From contig CM060835.1 in the NCBI GenBank assembly GCA_030762175.1, positions 85,710,001 through 85,774,000 on the forward strand: a stretch of 64,000 bases of DNA, read 5' to 3'. Numbering within the stretch: position 1 is the first letter of the stretch; every line of letters begins with the position of its first letter. This DNA is from Metallyticus violacea (taxonomy: Eukaryota; Arthropoda; Insecta; Mantodea; Metallyticidae). Shown here one piece after another: positions 48,241 to 59,225 of the stretch. Below the pieces are notes generated by a model that saw only the letters and a list, made by a program, of their open reading frames with translations, was not told the DNA's origin and did not search any database. Position numbers and translations under genes: made by a program.

Positions 48241-49290
48241 TAATAAAAAAACCAGAGTAAGTAAAAAGTATTACAAGAGCACAAGAGAAACTATAATGAT
48301 TTATTTGGAAGAAATAGAAAATAAGCATTTAGAAGGAGATCCCCTTTTCTGATTCCGGCCCATCGCGGTACCAGCTTGAACCGACTGGCCATTACGCGAG
48401 CGGTCCGGCGAAGAAAAAAATTCACCCCCATTATATTTAGTGGTGTTTTAATATTGTTCATAAATGCTATAATAGTATTTATCATTGTTTACACAGGAAA
48501 CTTGTTATCTATTATTGATAATATTTATGAACTTGAAACAAGTACACGATACTCTAAAGTTTATAGTGAAACTTCAAAAATAAATTATAATTAAATGTAT
48601 AGATTTGTTTAGTTGTAAAAACTTCATTATTTTTGTTATACTTTATATTTCTACAAATATAATTAAGAATTGCGTGTTTCTTCTGTTATTCCCAGCTTTG
48701 TTGTGAAAAAAATAATACATTTTCTTTTTCCAAAAGTTTTACCTAAAGGCTTCCAATGAAAAAAAAAAGTTTGTGGTTCAAAGATATACCATTTACACCT
48801 TCTGTTCTTGGGGCAATGCTTAAACTTCTACTTTATAATGTGTATAGGAAGTTTGTATTGTTTCAAACTAAATTAATATAGTGACACACATTTCTCATTG
48901 AAAAGTATTGTACTTGCTCTTAATTTCCGATTTCCTGGAGCAAACACAACTTAATCCTAAATCAAATGAAGCCCTCTTGTCTGTAATGAAAAATATTCCA
49001 TTTATACTTTTAAAAATTAATAATGGATACATTTTAACAATTAAATGTAAACTGTACAGATGTAAATTAAGTTTCTTTTGCTATTTTTTAAGGAACTTTA
49101 ATTAATTTCTTTAGTAACATTACTGTTTTGCTAGGTTAAAATAATAAAAGAAGGAAAAATGAACCAAGTAAATTGTTTAACTTATAGTATTTACAGGCCT
49201 GTTTGAGCTTCTTCACTGAAAAAAATATTATCATTTGCATATATTGTTGCACAACATTGATGACTGTGTTTCTATGGATGATCCTTTTTT
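48241..49290. other. Gene-free stretch
   Basis: No domain-bearing frame. A GC-rich patch at 48355-48412 has a weak B-box-like GGTTCAAGC on the minus strand and may be a decayed retroposon head. Confidence 0.4.
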
Positions 49291-49292
49291 TC

Positions 49293-49597
49293 TGATCAGT
49301 TGCATGTGTGTGATTGATTTATTTATGGACGCTCTTTAACATCTCAGGTCATCAGCGTCCCATTCAACTCAGGGCGTGAAACGGCCGACAAATTTTGCTC
49401 AAGAGGCCTCTCTTTCAGGCTTGAGGTTCTTTTTCGTGCCGTAAATGTACGACACGGGACCCACGGCTTTACTTCCCTTCCGAAGGAAGCCATACTTAGA
49501 ATTTTTACGCCCCGAAAAAATTCATCGGTCCTGGCCGGGTTCGAACCCGCGATCTTGGGTGTAGGAGGCAAGTATGGTAACCACTTGATCACTTGCA
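49293..49597 (-). mobile_element. SINE family B copy B7, 5'-truncated, with target-site duplication
   Basis: A well-preserved family B body, but the head stops at GGTAACCACT, so the terminal CACCACCAGGACC part (about 16 bp, including most of the A-box) is absent. The flanks TGATCAGTTGCA (49293-49304) and TGATCACTTGCA (49586-49597) are a 12 bp duplication. The truncation therefore happened at insertion, not by later deletion. Confidence 0.85.
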
Positions 49598-49599
49598 GT

Positions 49600-52500
49600 A
49601 TCAATACAGTCCTGTTGTTTACTTTATATTTTCTATTGCTTCTAGGAGACTACAAATGATATGGGGAAATTCTAGGAATAAGATGATTGGTCATTTTGTT
49701 TTCATTTTTTGGTGGAATTTGCATATATTATACACATTTTTATACATTATTTTACAATGTCTCATATATATTCAGAATGGGCCAAAGAGCATTTCAGCTT
49801 AACGATAGGAGGAAGGCTTGATCATTGTATACAATTTTTTAATGTAACAATTTGAATATTGGTTGTTTTACATTTTTTTTTTTTACTCTTCCCCCATTTG
49901 TTTCAGTTAGCTATTCACCTCAATTTACTAAAAGTGCAATGTTTTTGGACCATCCTGAGATAATACTCAGATCATATGAATATTTACATTTAATTCTACA
50001 TATGTAAATTAACCTAATAAATAAAAACATAATTTCAAAATACATTCTTTCACAGAGACTAGGTCATTTTATATAATCCATTTTTCTTAGAAGTTTAAAA
50101 ATGGAATGTATGTATTACTAATTGCATCCTTAATTTTGTTCCTACTTAATTTTTGTTTTATTATTTTTGTAACTAGAAAAAAAATTAAGCAGCTTAATCT
50201 CAAGATTCTGCACATATATGTTTTGGAAAAGCTAAGTTTCAGATGTTCATACATTTCAGGAAGGTAAGTCAAGACCTAAAATTTAATAAAAGTTAATCCA
50301 TAAGAACTTTTCTTTTCTTTTCACTGCTGTTATTAGCTTTGCAGATTTACTTATCTATATAAGTTTACTATATCAAAAGATTTTTTCTCCTATAATAAAT
50401 GGAAACTTAGCCTCCTGAAACAGTATTGAGGCATTAGGAAAATGAAGAAACATGTAATGTAGGAATATTAATCAATTAATGTTTATGTGTGTTTAGAAAC
50501 TATTGACAGCAAAACAATAATATCTTTAAAATTGAATTTATTCAGATGTTGATACAAAATTTATTTATAAGGTTTTTTTAAATTAGGACATTAGAATATA
50601 GAGGCAAGTTAATGAATTTGGATATTCTACTTCTGAATGAATTCAGTGATTCCTATTACAGCTTCCAGATGTAGACAGAGATGCACTCTGTTTCAGCCAC
50701 AACCACACCAAGCAGCCCAAAACTTCCAAGCAGTCAGTCAATAAGATTTGGATGGGACGAAGGTTCCTGAATCATGTTCTAATTTAAAAATATTTAAAAA
50801 CTTTGTAAATGAAGTTAGTGTCAACATTCAAAAACATCCAATTTTTAGATTAGTTAGTTAGTTTTAATTACCTGTGCAATTATATTCTGCCCCGCATTTT
50901 ACCACTTCAATATTAATTTTTTTGCAAATACCAATTAAATGTCACATGCATAGAGGCTAGGCACATAATTAACTAGATATCAAGGAAAAGTTAGAAAGCA
51001 ATATATTGTACTTTACCTTATTTTTAAACACTTCTTAACAATAGTGTAATCTTAAAAATAACTTAAAATGCATATCATTATAAACTCAAATGTGAATAAC
51101 AGGTGTTTTTGGTTACTTCAGTCAGAGGTAAATTCAAATAAAGATTTTTTTTCTGTATTCACTGTCATGCTTTTGTTTACAAAATTGGCAATATGCAATG
51201 TATATAATAACTTACAGTCCTGATGACTCATCTTTCTGTTTAAGTTCTCAAATTTTAAGTACCTAAAGAATATAAATATGAAATATTTGTTTTCTTTTAA
51301 AGTTATTGTACAACAATATTACTAATATTTTTTTATGATGAAAAAGTGCTATAATGATAAATTCATAGATTCATATATAAATTTACTGATTGTGAGCAAA
51401 TGATAATTGCTTTGTATTTATGATTGTGCTGGATTTTGGGTCAGAGTGTGAATTATGTTCAGAGTGAACCTGCTGGCTGATCCCACTATTCATATAAATA
51501 AAATGAGTTTGCTAATAAAGATAATAAAAAACAAATCTCAAAACAGCAATAGCTTATATTCTAATGTACATAATGCTATTAATAATTAAAACTTATAGAA
51601 ATATATTCCTCCCTTTATTGTTTTATACATTTTCCTTTCAAAAAACAAAAATTAAGGTGGAGTCTTTGAAAATAAAAATTGAAAACAATGAAGGTAAAAC
51701 TGGGGACAGCAGATTATAAAAGTAATGGTTTATTAATGGGAAAGAAAGAAGAAGAAAAGAGAGTTAGAGAGAAATGATTTCTCAAGCAGTTGTTTTATTT
51801 TAATATATGTTATGTGCTTCTTTTATTCATTTTTTTTAAATATTTCATGTTGGCATTTCATTCACTCAAGTGAATGAATAGCTATGCAATTGCATAAAAA
51901 TATTGTAATCTGAATAATAATTGCTATACTTAGATTTATTTGTACATCCAGTAAATTTAAGAACCGTAGTAGCTAGCATGATATTTCAACTGTCTTTGTA
52001 AAATATACTAAAGACAATTTCTTATCTTCAAAGTTTGCAACTAAAGTGCTTAAGTTAAAATGCACAAATAATAAATTTTGATAATATAGTTGCATTTGAA
52101 GCATCAATTTAAGCATATTTTTTTAAAGGCATATTAACCAATTTTATACGTTGCTTTAGAAGAAATATGAGTTAATTTTTAGACATTTTGAACCTAGTGC
52201 ACATTCTGATAGTGGCACTTTCCAATCCTCATAATTCATAAATTATTTGTCATTGTTTCAGAATGCATTTTAATATATTTTTGATTTTTTAAAGTAATAT
52301 ATTCCCCCTAAGAAAAATTGAAATTAAAATTTGTAGCCATTTAGGGACACTGGAAATTCCAGCCAAATTTTTCAGTGTTATGTGTAGCAGGAAGTATAAT
52401 GCATGCACATTAAGTGTTTTTCTGCTTTCTTATCATTCATTGGATGATAAACATTAATTATAAACAATAAGAAAAATAAAAAAAGAACACAGAATCCATG

Positions 52501-52960
52501 AAAATCAATATGTACTGTTATTGTCCCATGGCAGAATGGGACTATATTCTTTCACTGCTACTTCCCACATTTTTAATAGTACATAATGCATCACTTTAGA
52601 TCATTCTTTTACATATCACATTTATTACATATCACACAACTCAGCAGGTTTTAAAACCAAATAGGAATCTTTAATCCTTTTCTGCACCTAGCTCATAGGC
52701 ACCAGCAATTCACAGATTTCATTAATTATTCTATGGAATACAACTCCCTGGGCCATGACATAAACATGGTACTGCAGCAAATGTACCTCACTGCAAGGAT
52801 AGAAGAATGGTAATTCACAAACATTAATGCAATTAAAAAATACTGTTTAAATCAAAGGGATTATTCTATAACTGCATAAATGTTACTTATTTTGGTATAA
52901 GCTGCCTGATCTTTACTCCTGTCTTTCTCTTCAGTGCTTAAAGGTGGATTATGGTGTGGA
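49600..52960. other. 3' flank of the SLC6-like gene; no recognised gene
   Basis: Very AT-rich. On the minus strand, AATAAA-type signals downstream of the stop codon at 52974 occur near 52620. A short island at 50662-50792 (plus) has an acceptor-like TTCCTATTACAG followed by 43 open codons, LPDVDRDALCFSHNH onward; no donor partner or homology was recognised. Confidence 0.35.
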
Positions 52961-52973
52961 AATTCATTGCATT

Positions 52974-53324
52974 TCAGGTTCCAGGTTCTCGTCCTTGTTG
53001 CAAGGTGCCTCTCCAGCAGACATGTTCAGGAAGAGCCCCTCCATTGGTCTGGATCGTAAATGGGCCTGATCCTCTACTATGTTGCATAGTGCCATTTGTA
53101 GATGTTGATGATAATGTTGCTCTATAATGCTTCCCAACTGGGTCAGTCCCTGAAGATTTATGTTTCTGTACAGAAGACGTATAGTCCTTGGTGCCCCGCC
53201 GCTTGAATGTGAAATCTCGTTGTCCAGTTTTTGTGCAAGTTACACGCCACTGCACCCACCAATGGCGATAGATTGTGTCCACTGGACCCCAGTTACGAGA
53301 TGCTTTTAGGGAGCTTAGAAATTT
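52974..53324 (-). CDS. Terminal coding exon of an SLC6-like transporter gene
   Basis: The minus-strand acceptor TTTTTGTTGCAG precedes 116 codons and a TGA stop at 52974-52976. The exon opens KFLSSLKASRNWGPVDTIYR and continues HWWVQWRVTCT, then a polar Ser/Thr/Gly-rich tail of about 75 residues without membrane segments. A short basic stretch followed by (S/P)xxWGP directly after the last membrane helix is typical of the cytoplasmic C-terminus of SLC6 neurotransmitter:sodium symporters, for example glycine transporters. The preceding coding exon (63040-63213) ends in phase 0 and this one starts in phase 0, giving a continuous DYNLSQ-KFLSSLK junction. SLC6 membership is inferred from these two exons only. 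The substrate cannot be told. Confidence 0.6.
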   Translation of the reverse strand, partial: KFLSSLKASRNWGPVDTIYRHWWVQWRVTCTKTGQRDFTFKRRGTKDYTSSVQKHKSSGTDPVGKHYRATLSSTSTNGTMQHSRGSGPFTIQTNGGALPEHVCWRGTLQQGREPGT

Positions 53325-53562
53325 CTGCAACAAAAATATAGCAAAGCCTCAGAAATACTGAAAAGGAGGAAGGCTGCCAATATAATAATGTGAGCTGCAT
53401 ATTTATATAATTGAGCCACTTTTACCTAAATACTTTTCTGATCATATTGCCATTTAGGAAGTATTTAGACTTCAACCACATTTAATTGCCAATATCCAAC
53501 CACTTCCCTTAGTTAGAAATTTGTGAACATTTCAGTGGGTTTCAACATACCTTGTTTTATAC

Positions 53563-53598
53563 AACAACAACAACAACAACCACAAAAACAACAACAAC

Positions 53599-53646
<48 letters not shown>
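53563..53646. repeat. (AAC)n-(AAT)n compound microsatellite
   Basis: AAC units (53563-53600) are followed by AAT units to 53646. Confidence 0.95.
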
Positions 53647-53647
<1 letters not shown>

Positions 53648-54059
53648 TCTCTACTACTACTACACAGATGTAGAGGGTGATTCTATGTTATAAAAGAAAT
53701 ATATAAAAACCACATTGAAACACTAAGATACCATTTCTGCAATAGTTCTGATTACATATTCTCTTTTTGTTAGTATAGTGAGGACATACACTTGGTAATA
53801 TTAATTGCTTCATTTTTTAATTTTGTTTTGTTTCAGACGAATATGATTGCATTTTAAGCACCAAGGAAAAAAATATTTAAATAATAAACCTTACTTAATA
53901 ATCATGTACTTCACAACAATTTTAATTATTTTAAAACTTTCTTCGATTAATACAACGACGATGTTGCACTGAAATAAAAAATAAAAAAAAATGAGGGAAA
54001 AAGCTAACTACCCTACTTTTACTCATTATATATACTTCTAAACTTCCTAGAATCATATA

Positions 54060-55028
54060 AAGTAAAACCCCGATTTTATGAACCCCCATTTAACTGTTTT
54101 CCGCATTTAACGCATTACCGGGGCCCCGAATTTTAATCATTTGATCATTATACTTTATTACTCGATTTAACATAACGTTTTACTTTGTAAAACCTACATT
54201 TAACGTACAAAAAATAAAAGAGTGCGTATAAGTAATTTTGCCATAAAGAATGCGCGCAATCCTGGAAATTGAAATTGTCAATTATCGATTTCTCTCCCAC
54301 GATTAATCGAAACCATGCCGATCTGGCAACGCCGCCTCCCGTAAGCCTAGGAAGTGTTGCTGTTCTGAGTGAGGACTACGCATGTTCTCCCGTTCTAATT
54401 GGCTGTTTCCTGTATTCTGGTTAATTCAGAGACATTTAGTTGTATGGGTTTGACCACGTGTTACCAGTTTTTACTATTCACGTGTTTGGTTGCTCTGTGC
54501 GTGTTGTATCATTGCTGTATTGTTTCGTAAACTCTAACCACATATTAATTCTTCTGGTGTTTAGGAAAAGGCTTTAAGTGGTTGTTTGAAACTGAATGTC
54601 AAAGAGAAGAATGTTTTCTCTTTCTGAAGAAGTGGACATTATTCGAGAAATAGAAAAAAATCCGAGTGCAACGATTTCCGAGGTGGCTCGAAGACTTGTG
54701 ATGGCGACTTCATCTTTGAGTGGGGTTTTGAAATACAGGAGCGTAATATTGGCCAAAGAAGCAAAATACTGTTCTAAGGCGAAAACGAAAGCACATGAAA
54801 CGCTCTCGTATGAAGAATTGGAAGAAATATTAATGGAGTTGTTTAGCGGGAAAAGCATTAACAATCGCTTTAACATTAATGTAGTATATAGATCGTGACA
54901 AAATAAAAAATTGGTTATACATAATGTACACACAATTTTCTTTAAGAAAAAATGAAAAACCCCTGTCAACCCCAATTTAAGGTATATTTTTCTCAATCCC
55001 AGAAAAACGTTAAATGGGGGGTTTACTG
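54060..55028 (+). mobile_element. Pogo/Tigger-like DNA transposon, internally deleted
   Basis: The left end AAGTAAAACCCCGATTTTAT and the right end, read inward, CAGTAAACCCCCCATTTAAC, are terminal inverted repeats in the style of Tigger elements (CAGTAGAACCCCGATT...), with further ATTTAACG-type repeats just inside. TA dinucleotides flank both ends (54058-54059 and 55029-55030), the expected target duplication of Tc1/mariner-pogo elements. At 969 bp it is far shorter than a full element of about 2.5 kb. It keeps only the start of a transposase. Confidence 0.8.
54596..54898 (+). pseudogene. Truncated Tigger/CENP-B-like transposase
   Basis: This is an open 100-residue frame starting MSKRRMFSLSEEVDIIREIE. 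It continues KNPSATISEVARRLVMATSS and LSGVLKYR, the psq-type helix-turn-helix that binds the terminal repeats in pogo/Tigger transposases (residues 3-50). YEELEEILMELFSGKSI (residues 71-87) matches the start of the second, CENP-B-type DNA-binding domain (EEALLEWF...). The frame then ends, and the whole DDD catalytic domain is missing. The remaining peptide could at most bind DNA. No splice or expression evidence is visible. Confidence 0.75.
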
Positions 55029-55699
55029 TAGAACTGAATGATGGTAGTATTATGCTGGTGTTTTGTACCTGTATAAATGAATGCATACTTTAGATAGTGA
55101 AATTGTTTACCTGTACAATAAAATACTATCATTTAATATATTTATTTTTCCAGAAATTGGAAATACTGTGAAGTCTATATGAAACATATTTCAAAAGAAA
55201 AATTTATTTCACAAAGCTGTAGAGAAACCGGCCCAGCACATTTGGAAAAAATGGCAGGCTTGGTAATAAAATTTTGGCAAAAATGTTTATGTGTTGAAAT
55301 ATCGGTTTGATATTTACGAGTGTGTAATTGAAACAGTATTTATATAGCATAACCCGGGAATTATGTATTAATTATTTATATGATTTATTTTTCTTATTAA
55401 TGATATAAGCGACATTCAAATATATGAGAGCATTTTGGCATAGTTGTAATTTTTTAAATTTTTTTTTTTTTTTTTGGTATTATATAGTGGGTAATAATTT
55501 AAAATTTTAAAATAAAATCCCGGGCATTTATTTAAATTAAAGTGAAGAAGGAAAAAGAAAGACTAGCTGGATGAGGAACAGGCGGAAGTTAGAAGCTAGA
55601 AATTAACAAAGGAGAGCCTTATGTGAATTAATAACCGAGCCGAGAGCTAAGTGCTATTATAATTTAAACTCTCTACGATTGATCAGCCAACAATTCCCA

Positions 55700-56345
55700 C
55701 CAAACGTGACGACATGCCAGCATGAAGACTGATGTTTTGCTACTGGCACAAAACAGAAATTTACAATACTGTTACCGGCCACTTGAAAGACAGCTAAGAG
55801 CTATCGGGGAGTGGAGTGAGAAATGGCGCATGACCATAAGCCCGGGGATGAGTTTTGCTCTTTTCCTTGCTCAGACCAGGCTTCCGCATGACCAACAGCC
55901 CCTCCGACTGCGACGCAGAGTGATCCCCTGGGTCACAAACGCGAAGTACTTCGGAGTGATGTTGAACAAGCGACTCACCTTTCTCCCCCACGCAATGGGA
56001 AAAATAAAGCTGGGCCATGCAGCTCTCAGGTAGCTGTACCCGATATTCCTATCTAAATCTCTTCCTACCTACCAAAAACTAGCTATCGTACCGCCCCTGA
56101 ACCTGTACGGCTGCGAGGTCCGGGGAATGGTGGCCAAGTCCATCATCCGCAGCATCCAGTGCGTGCAGAACAGGGCGCTTAGGATAATATACTATACAGG
56201 CCGAAAGTTTCCTTCTCACATTCTCCATCAACAATCCGGAGTACCATATATCGTCGATGTCATTCGTAAGAGGGCAAAGAGTTGTATGATAAGCTCCCAT
56301 TCCACTCTAATCAGCTGGTGCGTCTTCTGGGCCAGTATGACCACA
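55700..56345 (+). pseudogene. Jockey-like LINE reverse transcriptase, C-terminal part, copy 1
   Basis: One frame (55722-56033) reads LERQLRAIGEWSEKWRMTIS and VIPWVTNAKYFGVMLNKRLT. After a frameshift it continues LYPIFLSKSLPTYQKLAIVP, LNLYGCEVRG, then IQCVQNRALRIIYY and GVPYIVDVIRKRAKS. These are the thumb and C-terminal signatures of jockey-clade LINEs: WxxKWRMxINPxKS, AKYLGVxLDxRLTF, LYPLLxxxSxLP, LxYGCExWG, and IQxxQNRxLRxI. The YADD catalytic block upstream is degraded (RDDMPA). The element is 5'-truncated and broken. The same family recurs at 58545. Confidence 0.85.
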
Positions 56346-56465
56346 AGGTAAAAAGGCGCTGCTCTTCATACAGGCTCCCAAAAGACATCCTGGGAACCTA
56401 ACGAAGCATTCAACCAGTTTTCCACCAGAAAAGTGATGTCCCCATTGTTTTACCAAAGGTCATCC

Positions 56466-56578
56466 CGGAGGTTAAGTAGCATGAACCATGGACACCACTT
56501 GGATGGGTGACTGCAGGTTAAGCGACATTGACCATGGTCAGTAGTTGGATGGGTGACCATCTAGCAACATTGGCCATG
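56466..56578 (+). repeat. 5S rRNA-like sequence, two tandem partial copies, after LINE copy 1
   Basis: 56466-56514 reads GGAGGTTAAGTAGCATGAAC then ACCACTTGGATGGGTGACTG. 56516-56575 repeats GGTTAAGCGACATTGACCAT, GGTCAGTAGTTGGATGGGTG and ACC. Both match the 5S rRNA region around nucleotides 50-100 (AAGTTAAGCAxCxTCGGGCx, GGTxAGTACTTGGATGGGxG, ACCGCCTGGG), which holds the intermediate element and Box C of the internal promoter. They lie about 120 bp after the RT frame, on the same strand. A working 5S gene is excluded because the 5' half is absent and the body is mutated. Confidence 0.65.
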
Positions 56579-56878
56579 GTCAAAATGAATGAATCGTGTA
56601 TAACGCCCGTTTTTGCTACAGAGGCACCACAAGCGATGGACATTGGTGATACATGAAATGAAATGATATATTGGGAAAGAATTTATTTTTAAGGAAGGAA
56701 ACGTTCCAGGCCGAAGTTTAGGATATCTCCCCGACATTTGCCATTTATGAGGACTGAGGAAAACCTGAAAAAAACCTCAATCAGGGAGGCCGATCCTAGC
56801 GGGATTCGAACCCCAGACCTCCCGCTCACGAGTCTGCGATTTAACGACCTCGGCCACCCGTGGCGGTGCCATGGTCAA
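56573..56878 (-). mobile_element. SINE family A copy A6 in the LINE 3' region
   Basis: A full-length minus-strand family A copy with B-box GGTTCGAATCCC. The target-site duplication GCCATGGTCAA lies at 56573-56583 and 56868-56878, inside or at the edge of the 5S-like sequence. The body GGGGAGATATCCTAAACTTC is a little diverged. Confidence 0.9.
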
Positions 56879-56999
56879 CAAATGCATTAAGGCCTCTTGT
56901 CAAAAATCATCGGAATTCAAGGCTATAAAATATAGACGGTAGCACATACACAGCATAAGACAGAAGTAAACCCATCAGAGATCTAACAATCGCACAGGT

Positions 57000-57780
57000 A
57001 AAGCCGCAGGTGCGGCTAGGTACTGTGGCCTTCAAACTCGTCCGCAGGGCGGCTCGTGACTGTTCTGTTCGTCACCAGAGCAACATCGACAAGAAGCCTC
57101 AAGGCCAAGAAGGAGCAACCCAACGCGGCAGAGCACACCTCAACCAGAAAAAGCACGAAAAAGAAGTCAGTTGCTACAAATGCCACACTAGCCGAACCAA
57201 ACCGCAGCAGCTTACCGGCAACTCCGCCAGCACTCAAGCTCTGTACGTCCGGACGAACCTGCCAGCCACAATTATCGCAGTCACTCACAAACTCCTTCCA
57301 TGCTCAGCATCACCACTGTGCGCCAACCACCACAGCAATGCAGCACATTAAGCGCAGTAAATATGGGTGTACCGATGCAGTTTAACGAGCGCTACCTGAT
57401 CAACAAAACCCAGGCTTACTAGGCTTCCGTGGTCAGAGCGGCTCGCATTAAATCTGCACATGGACTATCGCCGCCGGTCCGACTCATCTGTTTGGAGGAG
57501 GCGGGCTTCTTGATGATCCAAAACTGGTTAGCATTATAACATCCAGCCTAGATGCTGGCAACGAACTCTCCCCTGCCGGAGATGCTGCGGCTATGGCCAC
57601 GCTACAGAATTCTGCTCACACACTCCACGCTGTCACTACTGCGGCTCGCACACCCTCACCGCCAACTGCAGCCAGCACAATTTCGCCGATACTGCGCTAC
57701 ATGTGAAAGAAATGATCATTTCACGCGCCGGGCATCCTGTCCGCTGCCCCATGGAATGTAGACCGGCTAACACCACCAGA
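57000..57780 (+). pseudogene. Jockey-like LINE ORF1 (gag-like) relic with zinc knuckles
   Basis: From about 57016 there is a basic, Ser/Thr/Pro-rich segment in shifting frames (SLKAKKEQPNAAEHTSTRKS). At 57574-57669 one frame reads CRRCCGYGHATEFC, a CX2CX4HX4C zinc knuckle, followed by CHYCGSHTLTANC. A third knuckle-like CATCERNDHFTRRASCP sits in another frame at about 57696-57750. Successive knuckles of this kind mark the nucleic-acid-binding ORF1 protein of jockey-clade LINEs. At least two frameshifts disable it. The GC content is well above that of the surrounding intron. Confidence 0.7.
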
Positions 57781-58371
57781 AGACACTCTCACCAATAGCA
57801 CACGAGCCTCACTACCACATCATTCAACACCGCTCCAACATCTACATGCCTCCGTCTGCGAACTGGTCAAATTACTCAGCCAACTAACTACCCAGATCCA
57901 GACAGTGCAGAAAGCTACCACTACTCGACTCAACAAACTTGAAGAGGCATTCACAGAGAGTCAACCAGAACAAGAACACTAAATACACTGAAGAATAAGT
58001 TACATGATTTGACCAAACTCATCGAGACAAAACATCATCTACAAGCCACCATTTTAAAACGATTAGCCGATCACCAAGAGTGGATCACGCCCGCAACACT
58101 AGATGACCGGAGCCGTTTCGCACGTTCTAAAAGTCAGAAAACCTGGTCGCTTCAGAGCGCTGGTGAACAGTGTACGACTCCATCACCCATTAATCCCCAA
58201 GACGACTACCGCTGAATTGCAGTCTCTTTGCAATTTGCCCTGAACACCCTTTCTCGTTTAACGAGTACAACTATGATTCTTGAGGCACATGCCACAAATT
58301 TTTAACCCACTGTCTTGTATTATCACTTCAAAATTTAGTGCACATCTGGGCCTCGGCCAAGGTGTGTCCCC

Positions 58372-58375
<4 letters not shown>
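57781..58375 (+). other. Continuation of the GC-richer LINE segment
   Basis: It is C/A-rich and coding-like. It includes a 68-codon frame (58009-58215) with KTWSLQSAGEQ, which I could not assign. It probably belongs to the region between ORF1 and ORF2 of the LINE. Confidence 0.35.
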
Positions 58376-58408
<33 letters not shown>

Positions 58409-58544
58409 ATTTAGCATCACAACATTGAGTCCCTGGACAGGCACATTTTATTTTACACCACAAACTAATCCGAATGTCCACCCCAATATATTAATAAACA
58501 GAATTACACCAGAATAACTTTTAGTATAAGTTTTTTAAAAAAAA
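58376..58544. other. Poly-T-led segment separating ORF1 and RT parts
   Basis: It begins with about 27 T residues (58377-58403), then AT-rich sequence up to the abrupt start of RT sequence at 58545. The poly-T could be the tail of a short minus-strand retroposon. The alternative is that it marks the junction of two elements. Confidence 0.35.
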
Positions 58545-58990
58545 GTTCTGGGCGCGGATTCCCTGGGTCCGTACCGCGAGGTACCTCGGGGTAACGCTGG
58601 ATCGCTCGCTGATCTTCAGGGAGCATGTGCTCGCTAATATCCTGCAAGGCCATGTAGCTTTCTGGCAGCTGTATCCGATCCTGAGCTCTCGATCCATGAA
58701 ACTGACTTAAAAGCTGCGCGTGTACCGTGCCATAATACCGGCGATGGTTCTGTACGACTGTGAAATCTGGGGATTATATACGGAACCGATCCCAGCCGCT
58801 CCCCAGCCTTCATTCTACATGACCATTCCAAAGTTCCGTATATCATAGAGGTCATACGGAAGAGAGCCCGAACGCTCCACGATATCATCCTGAACCACCC
58901 AAATGAGTGGTCAGATCACTAGGGGACTACGATCGTAGAATATGCAGATCCTACAGTCCCCAAGGACATTATGGGACCCCTTGGGTGAAA
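58545..58990 (+). pseudogene. Jockey-like LINE reverse transcriptase, C-terminal part, copy 2
   Basis: It reads IPWVRTARYLGVTLDRSLIF, QGHVAFWQLYPILSSRSMKL, a stop, then VYRAIIPAMVLYDCEIWG, and, after a gap, KVPYIIEVIRKRARTLHDII and VPKDIMGPLG. This is the same family as copy 1: compare IPWVTNAKYFGVMLN, LYGCEVRG and VPYIVDVIRKRAKS. It starts abruptly after an A-run, so the catalytic palm is missing. It is followed by 5S-like sequence, as is copy 1. Confidence 0.85.
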
Positions 58991-59136
58991 AATTTCTAAC
59001 ACCTAAGGTTAGGCTAGGGAGGGCAACTGCCTAACCCGAGTACGACCGCGAAATGCACCTTGGTCTAAAAACATCTAGTGTTCAAACCTTGATCTGTTCA
59101 ATTGCCCTCTGAATTCTCGCCAACGGCAGCAATGCT

Positions 59137-59225
59137 GAGGACCCCGGTTGACCACAGAGGTTCAACAGCATCGGGCGTGGCCAGTACTTGTATGGGTGAT
59201 CGCCAGGAAACACCACTTGCCATTA
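59137..59225 (+). repeat. 5S rRNA-like sequence after LINE copy 2
   Basis: GGTTCAACAGCATCGGGCGT (from 59159) is followed directly by GGCCAGTACTTGTATGGGTG and ATCGCCAGGAAACACCACTT. This aligns with the 5S rRNA 3' half (AGTTAAGCAGCGTCGGGCGC, GGTTAGTACTTxGATGGGxG, ACCGCxTGGGAACACC). Upstream, GACCCCGGTTGACCACAGA weakly continues the match toward nucleotide 40. It is better preserved than the copies at 56466-56578. A short motif AGGTAAAGCCGC follows at 59299, and also at 56998 after copy 1. Confidence 0.75.

Noticed and set aside
48355..48412. Fourth tRNA-headed retroposon
   Set aside because: A GC-rich patch with GGTTCAAGC resembles a B-box, but no A-box at the right distance, body or duplication was found.
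54574..55086. 170-codon open frame on the minus strand
   Set aside because: It lies antisense to the Tigger-like element, whose plus-strand frame has recognisable DNA-binding motifs; the minus frame has none.
59137..59225. A functional 5S rRNA gene
   Set aside because: Only the 3' half is present, with substitutions in conserved positions, and it follows a LINE fragment.
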